Positions 35,388-44,441 are shown, numbered from the stretch's first letter. The stretch: 64,000 nt of DNA from Ischnura elegans (GCF_921293095.1 NC_060251.1:97388566-97452565), one strand, 5' to 3'. Numbers and translations are program-made. The notes: a model not told the origin generated them from the letters alone.

Positions 35388-36677
35388 CTAAAAGTTTGTG
35401 ATAATGTTTCTATTTTTATCAATTTCTAACGTTGCATCATACTCTGAGAAAATAAGACACGTAACCGTTCTCGATAATTCGTTCTCGAATCTCGCCTCTA
35501 TTCTCACAACTCCTCTATCACCCAGACTTATATAATCTTCGTTACCCGAATCATCGGGTGTTAGATCGAAGACTAGCATAAAATAACCGTGTCCAAACAT
35601 GTCGTAAGTGATTTGATTACCTCTATTGTAATGCTTTATCCCACTACCTGAGAATATCGTGTCATACGCTCGTGCCCAATACTTTTTACTTGAAAAATTG
35701 CATTGTAATCCCTCGGATGGAATTTGCACACCGTTCACGAAGAGTGAAAAATTCTCGAGCGAATAATGAGAGAGAGCAAATGGGTTCTTATTCAAACTTC
35801 CCGCGTAAGCCTCATTATCAACCATTGCAAAAATAATTGTATTCGGTATTCGTCCCACGATCGCATTGTCGAGGCTCAAAGTTCGTCCACCAGAGGGAAC
35901 AGTAAAGGTTTTCAGTTCCGTACGTTTGTAGTGATATTTAGCATTGTTGTTTTCCAGGATTTTATTATGTGCAACTAAAATGGATGGGTTAATATCGAAA
36001 TGTTGAACGTATAATGTTGCGTCTAAAATTTTCAATAGTCCATCATCACTTCCTCCCATAAGATAGAAAGCATGATTAGATAGCAATAGTCTTATACCTA
36101 TGTCTACTCGATCCATCATTAATTGAACCTGGTTGAAAATATCTACATGCAGTTTACCATACAACTCAACCTCTGCACTGTTCTTAAACCAACCTTTGCG
36201 CCTTGTATAGCCGGAATTTGATGCATCTGTCATGTTAATATCGTCTCCCGAGTCCAACTCCCACCCCACATTTCGTAAATGTGTTTTGCTTGCATCAGTA
36301 CCATAGTTTAACACATTTTCCATGTAGCTTCTATAATGGTAATTATCCTCTGATGGTGTGACCAACGTCCCATTGAAATAAACGTTACACTGCTCGAAGA
36401 GAGAGTGCAAAATATTATTTACTACTCCTGGTTGATTGGTAGCTGATTCATTGTAATCAGTCCCGTCTTTTTTACAAAGTTTCACTTTAAGTCTAAGATA
36501 TATACTATTCAAATCCTTGTACGCATCCCCAGAGTCTTTGATCACAAATTCTATAACAGATCTATTATCTAGCGAAGATATGGGTTTATAGGACACAAGT
36601 CTTTTTGCTAAGATGTTAGTTTGAATCGGTGGATTGGGTTGGAATAAATCCAACGAAGTCAGCATATGCTCCGCCAT
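35388..36677 (-). CDS. MCP: Major capsid protein, double jelly-roll (hexon-like)
   Basis: A 429-residue protein from ATG at 36677 (the open frame extends 2 codons upstream via GTG). It matches the Polinton major capsid family, widely annotated in animal genomes as F54H12.2-like. Seen here are the N-terminal LDLFQPNPPIQTNI, IEFVIKDSGDAYKDL, then NNILHSLFEQCNVYFNG with SYMENVLNYG, and a C-terminal beta-rich half with FVNGVQIPSEG and MFGHGYFMLVFDLTPDD. The family forms pseudo-hexameric capsomers through two jelly-rolls per chain. The upstream core-protein stop is 2 nt before this start. The frame is uninterrupted. Confidence 0.92.
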   Translation of the reverse strand: MAEHMLTSLDLFQPNPPIQTNILAKRLVSYKPISSLDNRSVIEFVIKDSGDAYKDLNSIYLRLKVKLCKKDGTDYNESATNQPGVVNNILHSLFEQCNVYFNGTLVTPSEDNYHYRSYMENVLNYGTDASKTHLRNVGWELDSGDDINMTDASNSGYTRRKGWFKNSAEVELYGKLHVDIFNQVQLMMDRVDIGIRLLLSNHAFYLMGGSDDGLLKILDATLYVQHFDINPSILVAHNKILENNNAKYHYKRTELKTFTVPSGGRTLSLDNAIVGRIPNTIIFAMVDNEAYAGSLNKNPFALSHYSLENFSLFVNGVQIPSEGLQCNFSSKKYWARAYDTIFSGSGIKHYNRGNQITYDMFGHGYFMLVFDLTPDDSGNEDYISLGDRGVVRIEARFENELSRTVTCLIFSEYDATLEIDKNRNIITNF

Positions 36678-36679
36678 TA

Positions 36680-37123
36680 TCACGAAAAAATATCTCCTCC
36701 AACGACCTTCTTTCCTCTTCGACTTCTCATTGACTGTCGCTTTTTTCTCACATCACTAGGTTTTATTTTATTTAACCGTGGACGTTTCACGATTCTCAAC
36801 CCTCCTCCAGACATGCCTTTTATCTTTTCCTCGGCCTTACGTTTCAAGTTCTGACCTGCTTCGTTTATTCTACTGCGCAGTATTTCCTTAACCGGTTTTG
36901 TACCAAGGTCTCCAAGAGCTGATGCTCCAGCGCTCGCGACCTCCTTACCTACAGTCTTCAACCCACTAAATAGCAAAGGTTTGGCAAATCTCCATAGACC
37001 AGCGAGAAAACTTCCGATACCCCGCCCCTTTTGCACCCTATAAGAAGCCCTATACAGGGGTCCTATCTCTCCTCCCACCTGTTTAGAATAATAACTATAA
37101 TATCGATCCGACACCGGCGCCAT
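36680..37123 (-). CDS. Basic virion core protein (adenovirus core-protein-like) with adenain-type site
   Basis: A 147-residue, strongly basic protein. A glycine/hydrophobic segment (GRGIGSFLAGLWRFAKPLLF, residues 33-52) is followed by an alanine-rich helix, then two basic clusters (LKRKAEEK, RKKRQSMRSRRGKK). This layout matches adintovirus proteins compared with adenovirus core or pVI-type precursors. Residues 104-108 read MSGGG, fitting the adenain cleavage consensus (M/I/L)xGG-x and separating the amphipathic half from the DNA-binding tail. Function inferred: DNA condensation inside the particle or membrane disruption after processing. It is encoded between penton and capsid genes. Confidence 0.8.
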   Translation of the reverse strand: MAPVSDRYYSYYSKQVGGEIGPLYRASYRVQKGRGIGSFLAGLWRFAKPLLFSGLKTVGKEVASAGASALGDLGTKPVKEILRSRINEAGQNLKRKAEEKIKGMSGGGLRIVKRPRLNKIKPSDVRKKRQSMRSRRGKKVVGGDIFS

Positions 37124-37152
37124 CTCTCCGTAAAATGATGTATTATTGTTAA

Positions 37153-38238
37153 TCAGTTCTTTTTTATAAAGTGTAGCACCACTATCGAGCTTTGCTCTCC
37201 ACTATGAAAAAAAATTGATTCACCGAATTTATCCGCCAAAAGAATTTCGATACTCTCAATATTGTTTTTTTCGGCAGGGTAATAGTAAATAGGATTGAAT
37301 GTTTGATATTCCCCAGCTTTTGAATTCATGATACGAATGCAACGACTTAAGCTGTCTCCGACTAGCTGAGGTTTTATTATATCTGTGTAAACGTAAAGAT
37401 TAGTTGATGAGGTTGCAATGCTTCTTTTTTCTCTTTTTCCTATGCTACCTTCAGCGTTAATCTCTACCCTGGCACTATCGATGATTTCAGCTAGCTCATC
37501 ATCTGTCAACGTTGAGTCTTTAAATGGTAATCTAATAAGAACAGACGATAATAACGATAGGTCATTTTTTATCTTTTCCTTACCTTTTCCACTAAAGCCT
37601 GACAAAGTTTCATTGAATAAGCTGGCAAACGAATCATACGTTCCTGGAGACAACGAGTATTTTACTCCGCTCGCAAAAATTTTCACAGACCGTGGTAATA
37701 TGCGTTCATGAACTCCAACCTGATTAATCCTTACACTCAGTCTATCAATATAACGCATTACTTCATTGGAAATGTAAGTTTGTTTTTGAGTACTGGAGGT
37801 AATATATGGTCTTGCAAATGCAGCCGCAATACTGCCGTAAGTACCAATGGGAATTGTAAAGTATGAACCATCTTGAAGTTTCACATTTATAACATCTTTA
37901 TCCCCTCGAACTAATCCCTCTTCAGTCCGGGTCCTATTATCCTTAGGAGGTAATTCGTATTCTCCGCGAGACGCTGGGGTAAAGTTATCGATAGCTGCAG
38001 GTGTGTCTTCGGGAACTTTTTTTACCTCAATAGAAGGAATTGAAATTTCAGCAGGTTTGTCTTCGGGAGCTTTTTTTACCTCAATAGAAGGAATCGAAAT
38101 CTCAGCAAGACCGACATACCACTTATTGTTTTCCAAATCAATGCGATGACTCAACTTTGTTCGATAATGAGCGATTGTATTTCTCGGGAAAAATTCCCTC
38201 GAGCTATCGCTGGGTAGTGTGAGATAAAATTCGTTCAT
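37153..38238 (-). CDS. Penton-like minor capsid protein (single jelly-roll)
   Basis: A 361-residue protein whose start, EFYLTLPSDSSREFFPRNT followed by a TKL...W.VGL-EI segment (KWYVGLAEISIP), is the recognisable N-terminus of Polinton minor capsid/penton proteins. The C-terminal part has ESIEILLADKFGESIFF. Residues 45-80 consist of two 18-residue copies (AEISIPSIEVKK then A/V-PED) produced by a 54-bp in-frame tandem duplication. In the family this protein occupies the vertices of the particle. The start overlaps the integrase stop as ATGA. No frame breaks. Confidence 0.88.
   Translation of the reverse strand: MNEFYLTLPSDSSREFFPRNTIAHYRTKLSHRIDLENNKWYVGLAEISIPSIEVKKAPEDKPAEISIPSIEVKKVPEDTPAAIDNFTPASRGEYELPPKDNRTRTEEGLVRGDKDVINVKLQDGSYFTIPIGTYGSIAAAFARPYITSSTQKQTYISNEVMRYIDRLSVRINQVGVHERILPRSVKIFASGVKYSLSPGTYDSFASLFNETLSGFSGKGKEKIKNDLSLLSSVLIRLPFKDSTLTDDELAEIIDSARVEINAEGSIGKREKRSIATSSTNLYVYTDIIKPQLVGDSLSRCIRIMNSKAGEYQTFNPIYYYPAEKNNIESIEILLADKFGESIFFHSGEQSSIVVLHFIKKN
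37999..38106 (-). repeat. 54-bp in-frame tandem duplication in the penton gene
   Basis: Two adjacent units (38106-38053 and 38052-37999, minus strand), nearly identical at DNA level, encode the repeated AEISIPSIEVKK block; few substitutions separate them, so the duplication is recent. Confidence 0.85.
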
Positions 38239-39479
38239 ATTTTACGTACTGAAGAAGCTGATATCCATGAGTTAAAAGATGATGGGTATCCGTCCCATTT
38301 GATAAAGTACTCCAAATTAGGACCACTCCCTCGATGTCTCAAAATTTTCTCAATCCTGTACTCCGTGTCAGGAGACACGTTAACTTTGACTAATTCTTCC
38401 GCATAGAAACTACCCTTTATATCCTCCCCGTTAAAATCCACCAATTCATAGGTTGGTAGGGATCTCGATTGATCTACGTTTGTAACTTGAAATATTTCCT
38501 TCGTATAATTTGGTGTGTATCCTTTGGTGAATGGAAGCCTCTCTTTGCTAATCCTTACGTAATCACCTTTATTAAATTTTGCATCCGTCTTCTTTAAGCA
38601 TTTTCTCCGAGTAGCAATGATAAATGCATTTTTTGCATTCACTTTAGAGGGAGCGATCTCAATGCTAGAATGCGTACTATGGTTATAAGAACTAATGAGT
38701 TTTGGAAGCACATCGATATATTTGTAAGTTGCGTATTTTGTAAAATATTTATACATTTTTGTCTTGAGAGTTCGATTAAAGCGTTCCACGAGGCTAGCCT
38801 TAATTTCCGGGTTATTTGAGGTGTAAAACTTTACACCTTGATTCGAGAGAAAACTTTTAAACTTGCTATTAACAAATTCCCCTCCCTTATCGCTCTGAAT
38901 TTTCAATGGTTTGCGCTCGTGAAATATGACCTTAAATGCTTCTATAATTTCCTCTGGTCTCTTTGACTTGAGAGGACTAGCCCACGCATAACGGGAAAAA
39001 ATGTCTATTACGGTTAAAATGTAACAGAACCCATTGTTGTATTTTTTCAAACTTCTCAAATCATTTAAATCGCACTGCCAACACTCATCTATATAGTTTA
39101 CTTCGTAACGGTTTCTAACAAACTTTTTTCTCACCGGCTTGTGACGCGTGTACGCTTCTTGAGATTCCAACCACTCGCGAATTGTTTTTATCGATACTCC
39201 AGTCGCTTTATTTAATTTTTTATCTGTGGAAAAACCAGCAGGATGTGCGGGGTTGTTGTACACGCTAGCTATTACGTCGTGTCCCACTCTGGCCCGAACA
39301 TTTTTGGTACCCTTTTTCGCTTGGTTCGCCTTGGAATCGCTCTCGGAGATGTCCATCGCTCCTTTGGAGATGTTCTTTGCTCCCTTGGAGGTGTGCTTGG
39401 CTCTCTTGGAGTTGCTATTATCCGCTTCATTTTTCTCGGTGGAGAATCGCTTTCTATTTGTTCCTTTATTCGTGACCAT
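38235..39479 (-). CDS. INT: Retrovirus-type integrase with chromodomain
   Basis: A 414-residue protein. Residues 1-65 are a low-complexity basic head (repeated SKGAK/ISKGA). About 66-125 is an N-terminal region with WLESQEAYTRHKPVRKKF that is typical of Polinton integrases. The rve catalytic core follows, with Asp137 (WQCDLND), Asp197 (IQSDKGGEF) and Glu232 (ASLVERFNRTLK), i.e. a complete DDE triad with a D-x34-E spacing close to retroviral D-x35-E. Residues 374-414 form a chromodomain (YRIEKILRHRG, YFIKWDGYPSSFNSW), expected to read methylated histone tails and guide target choice. It integrates the linear element by joining 3' ends at a 6-bp stagger, matching the TSD seen. The first 208 nt overlap the upstream gene in the -1 frame. 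Confidence 0.94.
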   Translation of the reverse strand: MVTNKGTNRKRFSTEKNEADNSNSKRAKHTSKGAKNISKGAMDISESDSKANQAKKGTKNVRARVGHDVIASVYNNPAHPAGFSTDKKLNKATGVSIKTIREWLESQEAYTRHKPVRKKFVRNRYEVNYIDECWQCDLNDLRSLKKYNNGFCYILTVIDIFSRYAWASPLKSKRPEEIIEAFKVIFHERKPLKIQSDKGGEFVNSKFKSFLSNQGVKFYTSNNPEIKASLVERFNRTLKTKMYKYFTKYATYKYIDVLPKLISSYNHSTHSSIEIAPSKVNAKNAFIIATRRKCLKKTDAKFNKGDYVRISKERLPFTKGYTPNYTKEIFQVTNVDQSRSLPTYELVDFNGEDIKGSFYAEELVKVNVSPDTEYRIEKILRHRGSGPNLEYFIKWDGYPSSFNSWISASSVRKI

Positions 39480-39787
39480 GTCGAATCCAACTCCGAATTT
39501 GTCCTCTTAATTTCGGCTAACCGCCTTCTCATTGCATCGCTACCCTCATCTAGTCGTGATGGTGGTGAGTGTTTCACTATCGGAACGTGTACGGGAGATT
39601 TAAAGTCTGACACTGAGTCGAGATATTTATCGAGTATTCTTTTATACAAATGCCACTTGTCAATGTCCTTGAGTCCTTTCCTCGCCAACACACCTTTCAT
39701 TTGCTTGTCCAATGTACTTAGCCTAGCCTTTGCATGGCTTCGATCGAAGACTTCGGGGCTCACTACGAGCATTTGTTTTAAACTCAT
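39272..39787 (-). CDS. Conserved small Polinton protein overlapping the integrase 5' end
   Basis: A 171-residue frame. The first 65 residues (MLVVSPEVFDR, LSTLDKQMKGVL, DIDKWHLYKRILDKYL) have the helical pattern of a small protein regularly found beside Polinton integrase or capsid genes; its function is not known to me. The C-terminal third is a proline/arginine-rich tail (TPREPSTPPREQ, SPKERWTSPRAIPRRTKRKR), nuclear-localisation-like and possibly DNA-binding. The last 208 nt are shared with the integrase gene, which lies in the -1 frame. The start overlaps the preceding gene's stop as ATGA. A -1 shift would fuse it to the integrase; no canonical heptamer is visible. Confidence 0.75.
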   Translation of the reverse strand: MSLKQMLVVSPEVFDRSHAKARLSTLDKQMKGVLARKGLKDIDKWHLYKRILDKYLDSVSDFKSPVHVPIVKHSPPSRLDEGSDAMRRRLAEIKRTNSELDSTWSRIKEQIESDSPPRKMKRIIATPREPSTPPREQRTSPKERWTSPRAIPRRTKRKRVPKMFGPEWDTT

Positions 39788-40110
39788 TTTCCCAGCAGGC
39801 TACCGATCACACCGCTTAAAATAGAACCTAATAATAATGGAAGGAATCCACCTTTTTGTACGAGAAGCAATCTTTTTCTCTTTAAACTCGTTCCCCGTTC
39901 AGCCAACGTTCTCAGCGTTTTTCGATGCTTGGATAATTTATGTTTCAATCTAATATCAATCTTATGGTTTCCGTTCAGCGTATTCAGGCAACAATCACAG
40001 ATGGCTTTAATCAATTCGCTGTCGGAAGATTTTAATATCGCAGCGCGCAATTTCGGTCTTGCACACTTTAATGCATGGAGCAAATGTTTATTGTTCTTCA
40101 ATCTTTTCAT
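39784..40110 (-). CDS. Small virion-type protein with hydrophobic glycine-rich tail
   Basis: 108 residues, strongly basic in its centre (KHKLSKHRKTLRTLAERG, SLKRKR) with a helical N-terminal domain carrying CDCC at about 38-41. It ends with QKGGFLPLLLGSILSGVIG, a hydrophobic membrane-active-looking segment. This architecture is shared by a small protein repeatedly found in animal Polintons and adintoviruses and has been likened to adenoviral minor core proteins. Role inferred: minor capsid or membrane-penetration factor. It overlaps the ATPase gene by 23 nt upstream and the next gene by 4 nt downstream (ATGA). Confidence 0.78.
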   Translation of the reverse strand: MKRLKNNKHLLHALKCARPKLRAAILKSSDSELIKAICDCCLNTLNGNHKIDIRLKHKLSKHRKTLRTLAERGTSLKRKRLLLVQKGGFLPLLLGSILSGVIGSLLGK

Positions 40111-40729
40111 CGTGTTGGGGCATGTAAATGACGGTGGCCCCGTCTTCGGGAAATATTTTTGTTCTAAAACGGAATCTTTCGTCTGTATCCTGTCCGAGGT
40201 CCAATACTAAATAACCAAATGGTTCTTGCGTAGCCTGTTTATATACTCTCTCCAATTCCCCCGATTTTTCCGGATATACCTGCCTAGCCAAATGTCCAAA
40301 TTGTAACTTATCTCTGGGATTTTTGAACGCAACAATATACTTTGAATTCAAAGATATATTTCTCGAATGAGAGCTTTGATAAAAAATGTTTTGTGTTATG
40401 AGAAATACTGAAACGTTAAAATGATGACTTCCTCTGGTGAATAATTTACACACATCTTTGCTGTAGGCTCCCTCACTCATCAAATCATCTATAACATACA
40501 AAGTTGGAATGCCTTCAAATTCTTCAAAAGGTGGTATTTCAGAGCAAAATTGAACTGGTATTCGTATTTTAGGTTCACTTCCTGGGCTACAACACCAAAC
40601 TATTGTATGTATAGGACTATTTAACATATGATTTAAGTTTTCTAAAAACTTTGTCACAAATGTAGTCTTCCCACAACCTGATGGTCCTGCGCAGATGCAG
40701 GTAAAAGGATGTTTCCAGGCTAACGTCAT
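40088..40729 (-). CDS. ATP: FtsK/HerA-type genome-packaging ATPase
   Basis: A 213-residue P-loop ATPase. Walker A is GPSGCGKT (15-22), Walker B is TLYVIDD (76-82) and a sensor-like FLITQN lies at 109-114. This order and the compact length match the A32-like packaging ATPases of Polintons and related viruses, which pump DNA into preformed capsids. The frame is intact, with no extra domains. It lies 46 nt downstream of the polymerase gene and overlaps the next gene by 23 nt. Confidence 0.93.
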   Translation of the reverse strand: MTLAWKHPFTCICAGPSGCGKTTFVTKFLENLNHMLNSPIHTIVWCCSPGSEPKIRIPVQFCSEIPPFEEFEGIPTLYVIDDLMSEGAYSKDVCKLFTRGSHHFNVSVFLITQNIFYQSSHSRNISLNSKYIVAFKNPRDKLQFGHLARQVYPEKSGELERVYKQATQEPFGYLVLDLGQDTDERFRFRTKIFPEDGATVIYMPQHDEKIEEQ

Positions 40730-40775
40730 GATTAATACTGGAATTTTTGATTAAAAAGGTCATTCTTTTATAATT

Positions 40776-43700
40776 TTAATCGTTACCGAATGCCTGATGA
40801 TGCGTGCGTTTTCGAGGAATCTTATAATGTCCCCAAGGAAGCGTGTGAATTCCATCTTCACAAATGTATCGCTTGTCATCAAATGCATTCAATGCAACCT
40901 TATTCATTTCCATAGAGTAAATTTGGTGTAATTTACTGCGGATAACGCACATTTTACGAAATTCTGTAGAATTTTCTTGTAAACAGTGGATATAATCATC
41001 GAAATTCATGCTTTTTGCAATAACTGATTTTGAAATGCCCTTTGCCTTCTTTTTATCTTTAGATCCGTGAACTTTGTACGAGTACAATTTACTTCGCAAC
41101 CCCACGAAATGAGACATTGTTTGCCCATTACATTCATCTTTAAATTTTCCTAACACTTTCTTGTTGTTTTCCGAATAACAGGGGTGGTTTTTTGGATAAT
41201 TCGATGTATCAAATGTGTCTAGGTTTCCTAGCATATCACTGTAAAAGTCATCTGTTTTAACATCGTAGATAAAACTATCTGTGTCACTATAGGCTAAGGA
41301 AATTTTTTTGTCGTACTTGGGAAGCATTGTCCGGTAGTGAAAATCATACATTAAAGTCTTGCTGAGGTCTAAAACGCAAAAACCAATGTAAAGGGGAATA
41401 TTCATTTTAATAGCAGTTTTTCTCAAATGAACACCGACAAGAGACTCAGTAAAGATTGTCCTGTCCAAGAACTGTGATTTATTGATTAGTTTCTCCAATC
41501 TTTTTTCACTAGATACTAATTTCATGTTTATATGCTTGCGTACATTCATACAACAACGTCCAAAAAGGGAATTTGACATGTACTTATAGAAATCCTTTTC
41601 AAAATCATTTGTTGCCATTTTTCTACGATCAGTATTGAGATCAATGTATGGTTTCAACCAAGGGGATTGGTTGAACTCAATGGCTCTATGCACCTTTTTT
41701 AGAACAAGACCTAACGAAAGAGCCTGTTTCAGATTTACGTAGTGAATTATATATTTTGACTTGTCATAAAGAGTAGTTAAAAGTTTTTTGTGTTTTCCAC
41801 CGGGTGGAATCTTATTTTCAGGACAAAGAGGAAAATCAGAATGTAAGTCGTGAAGGTTTTGTGGGTAATATAGATCGACTTCGAGTACATATCCGACATC
41901 ACCCTCATCTGAAATATCCAGAATTTTTAAGCTTTCAATTTCCTTTGACGACAGCCATCTAAAATTTGAGTGAGGGAGGGGTTTAGAAAGAGCCCAACCA
42001 TACAAGTTATTTGCATCCAAATATGTCAAGTAATTAATTTCTTTTTTACTGTCATGAGCCTCCACGTATTTATTATTTGCCACACAATATCTTTTGCTAC
42101 ATTGAGATATTCCTCCTCGGATTCCCATCTCTATCATCAGTAACATGTCATAATCCGTCAGCAATTCCAATTCTATTCTCGTGAATTTTAACATCGCGTC
42201 AAAGGTTAATGATGGAGCCGTGTAATACCATGTAGGATCTAATTTGTACATGCTATAGCAGACGCTGCGAAAATTTTCAAAGACATCGGCTAAAAGTGTC
42301 ACATCGCTTTTCAGGTAGATATCACTATATTGTCCGAGAGTGTTACAGTTGAAGGTATTCCACACATTGATTGCATGTTCATAATCTTCGTTTGAAATAT
42401 TTTCCATCGTAAGCCTACTAAAAAATTTTTCTATCGTTGGCAATTGTTTTTCATCGAGTTTTTCCCAAGAATCAGTGTATTCGTAGGGATAAACTCCCTT
42501 TCGAGCGACAAGAGGTGTTTTTTCACCAAATATTTTCTTAGTAAATTTTAACTCTTTCAAATTTGTAACCAATGAGGCTAAAGATGCTGACATGAAGCGA
42601 TAGGTATCGATAAATCTGATGCTGAAATTGTCATTAATAGATTTCCCGAAAGAAATATACTTTTCTTCTGAATTTGGAAGAACGAATATCTCTCTCTCAT
42701 CATAGTCCAGCTCTCGTACAATGAAATGACCATCATACGCCGACAAGTTATGTATGAAGATTGATAGAAATTTTGGCATTTTATAATTGATGTTACAATT
42801 ATTGTGTGCAGGTCCTCTATACATTCCTGTCAAATGGTCGTGATCCTTAACCCTATCCTCGTGCAATTCTTTTTCGCAAATGTGACATGTGTTAGCAGTT
42901 TTAAATTCTAATTCTTCCTCTCGAGTGAGAGGATTTATAGGAATTGTTTTTTTGTAAATCGAATATACTTTTTCAGCCTCCTGTTTCATGCACTGAATAA
43001 AAACTCGCGCTGCGTTTGGACCGCGATAGAGATGAGGTTCCTCACATCCTTCTGGTGTCATTAACAAGTAGCAGAAGCTGAACGGCTCGTGTTTTTGTAC
43101 GTTGAGTGTGAAAGAGGCATGGGGATTTGGTTCGCACGTGCTAACATTCTCGAGGAGACATTCAAAGTCTGCGTAAATCACATAAGGTACTCTAAAGGAA
43201 TGATTGACATGCGTAAATTTCAAAGTTTTATCTTCTTCGCTAGGCATTACAATTTTTGTGGGTTCACCCGTACCTCGACATAGTTCTTTGTGAGCTTCGA
43301 GTCTCGCTTCGTCACTGTAATGAGTGAGGCAGCGTTTGCAAATAAAGATTCTACTACAATGTTTTGTAATTTGGGAGCGTACCAGTCTTTCAAAGTTCTT
43401 GATCCAGCAGTAGTGCGCTGTTGTTTCATTGATGATATAAAGGAGGTCGCGATGATTTTCTAGCTCTTGATCTACAATTTTTATGGGGTAAACGTTATTT
43501 TTATCATCCAGTCCGAATACATTGATTGAAATGTTATTGATACGTTCAAAAGTGGGGATATCTTTCAATTGGACAGGGTATGTAATACAATTCCAGTCGT
43601 ATGCCTCATTACATTCATTCGTTTTATACAAACTAACACGATGAGGGGTTGTGATAATATTATTTGCCCAAATTGCATACTTGAAACAGAAATGAACTTT

Positions 43701-44441
43701 GTTTTTAACGTTAATTATAGCCTTTTTCCTACTGATCTTTGTTGGGAGTGGAATGTAACTAGAGCCTCTTAAGGGTTTATACTTGTTGATTCGCAATTCC
43801 ATTCCAATTACTTGATTCAATGTCCAACCGGAACCTTTGCCCTGAAACTCAGATTTCTCCTTCATTAATTTTGAAAAGGCCTCGTTAATTATTTCGTCAA
43901 TATCATCAGATACGAGCACGCGACGATTTTGTGTTTTGAATGATGTTTCCATTTGCTCTCCCTCACCCTTTTTAAATTGACAAATAAGAACTATATTAAA
44001 CTTTAATGAATTATTTTGATTAACAGAGTCACTTAATTGTTCAACTGTTGGTAGCTTAATGTCGTCTAAAAAGGAAACTACGTCACAAACACCGTCTTCT
44101 TCGGGGGTAATCCAAAATGTTTTTACTCGCGATCCAACTGCTGATTCAATTTCCTTAAAACCCCTTCCTAGTTGCACAGTTACATTACGCCTATGTTCGT
44201 TAGTATTTTCATGCGGTAAGACTTCGTTCAAGCTATAAAAATTTTCACAATATATACAAAAACGCCTTCTTTTTAGTTGATCTAGTTTATCTTTCATTAA
44301 ACTAAAGGATTCCATATCATCTATGACATCATTGTTAAATACAATTCGTTCATAAATATTAATAATAGCCTGCTCTAGGTCTTCTTTTGTTTTATATGTA
44401 TTGTTTTTGAAATTGTTTAAAATGTCTTGAATGTTTGACAT
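40776..44441 (-). CDS. POLB: Protein-primed family B DNA polymerase
   Basis: An uninterrupted frame of 1221 residues. The N-terminal 400 residues contain two Cys/His finger-like parts (FCIYCENFYSL..H...H near 61-83 and CKRCLTHY...H....C near 368-388). The 3'-5' exonuclease has YADFECLL (423-430), HNLSAYDGHF (564-573) and YSDIYLKSDVTLLAD (705-719). An endonuclease VII/HNH-like zinc insert sits at 519-550 (CHIC...DHDHLTGMYRG...CN). Polymerase motif A is YLDANNLYG (807-815), motif B KYMSNSLFG (953-961) and motif C YSDTDS (1051-1056). Spacing and motif variants are those of Polinton pPolB, which uses a terminal protein at the TIR ends. All catalytic acidic residues are present. A 5'-UTR intron and an upstream TATA box are predicted. 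Confidence 0.96.
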   Translation of the reverse strand: MSNIQDILNNFKNNTYKTKEDLEQAIINIYERIVFNNDVIDDMESFSLMKDKLDQLKRRRFCIYCENFYSLNEVLPHENTNEHRRNVTVQLGRGFKEIESAVGSRVKTFWITPEEDGVCDVVSFLDDIKLPTVEQLSDSVNQNNSLKFNIVLICQFKKGEGEQMETSFKTQNRRVLVSDDIDEIINEAFSKLMKEKSEFQGKGSGWTLNQVIGMELRINKYKPLRGSSYIPLPTKISRKKAIINVKNKVHFCFKYAIWANNIITTPHRVSLYKTNECNEAYDWNCITYPVQLKDIPTFERINNISINVFGLDDKNNVYPIKIVDQELENHRDLLYIINETTAHYCWIKNFERLVRSQITKHCSRIFICKRCLTHYSDEARLEAHKELCRGTGEPTKIVMPSEEDKTLKFTHVNHSFRVPYVIYADFECLLENVSTCEPNPHASFTLNVQKHEPFSFCYLLMTPEGCEEPHLYRGPNAARVFIQCMKQEAEKVYSIYKKTIPINPLTREEELEFKTANTCHICEKELHEDRVKDHDHLTGMYRGPAHNNCNINYKMPKFLSIFIHNLSAYDGHFIVRELDYDEREIFVLPNSEEKYISFGKSINDNFSIRFIDTYRFMSASLASLVTNLKELKFTKKIFGEKTPLVARKGVYPYEYTDSWEKLDEKQLPTIEKFFSRLTMENISNEDYEHAINVWNTFNCNTLGQYSDIYLKSDVTLLADVFENFRSVCYSMYKLDPTWYYTAPSLTFDAMLKFTRIELELLTDYDMLLMIEMGIRGGISQCSKRYCVANNKYVEAHDSKKEINYLTYLDANNLYGWALSKPLPHSNFRWLSSKEIESLKILDISDEGDVGYVLEVDLYYPQNLHDLHSDFPLCPENKIPPGGKHKKLLTTLYDKSKYIIHYVNLKQALSLGLVLKKVHRAIEFNQSPWLKPYIDLNTDRRKMATNDFEKDFYKYMSNSLFGRCCMNVRKHINMKLVSSEKRLEKLINKSQFLDRTIFTESLVGVHLRKTAIKMNIPLYIGFCVLDLSKTLMYDFHYRTMLPKYDKKISLAYSDTDSFIYDVKTDDFYSDMLGNLDTFDTSNYPKNHPCYSENNKKVLGKFKDECNGQTMSHFVGLRSKLYSYKVHGSKDKKKAKGISKSVIAKSMNFDDYIHCLQENSTEFRKMCVIRSKLHQIYSMEMNKVALNAFDDKRYICEDGIHTLPWGHYKIPRKRTHHQAFGND

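Noticed and set aside
39272..39479. Canonical -1 slippery heptamer for an integrase fusion
   Set aside because: Only A5 tracts in the wrong context were found; no X-XXY-YYZ heptamer in the zero frame.
39226..39824. Plus-strand open frames of up to 193 codons opposite the integrase 5' region
   Set aside because: They are antisense shadows of the integrase and the small upstream gene; no domain and hydrophobic low-complexity content.
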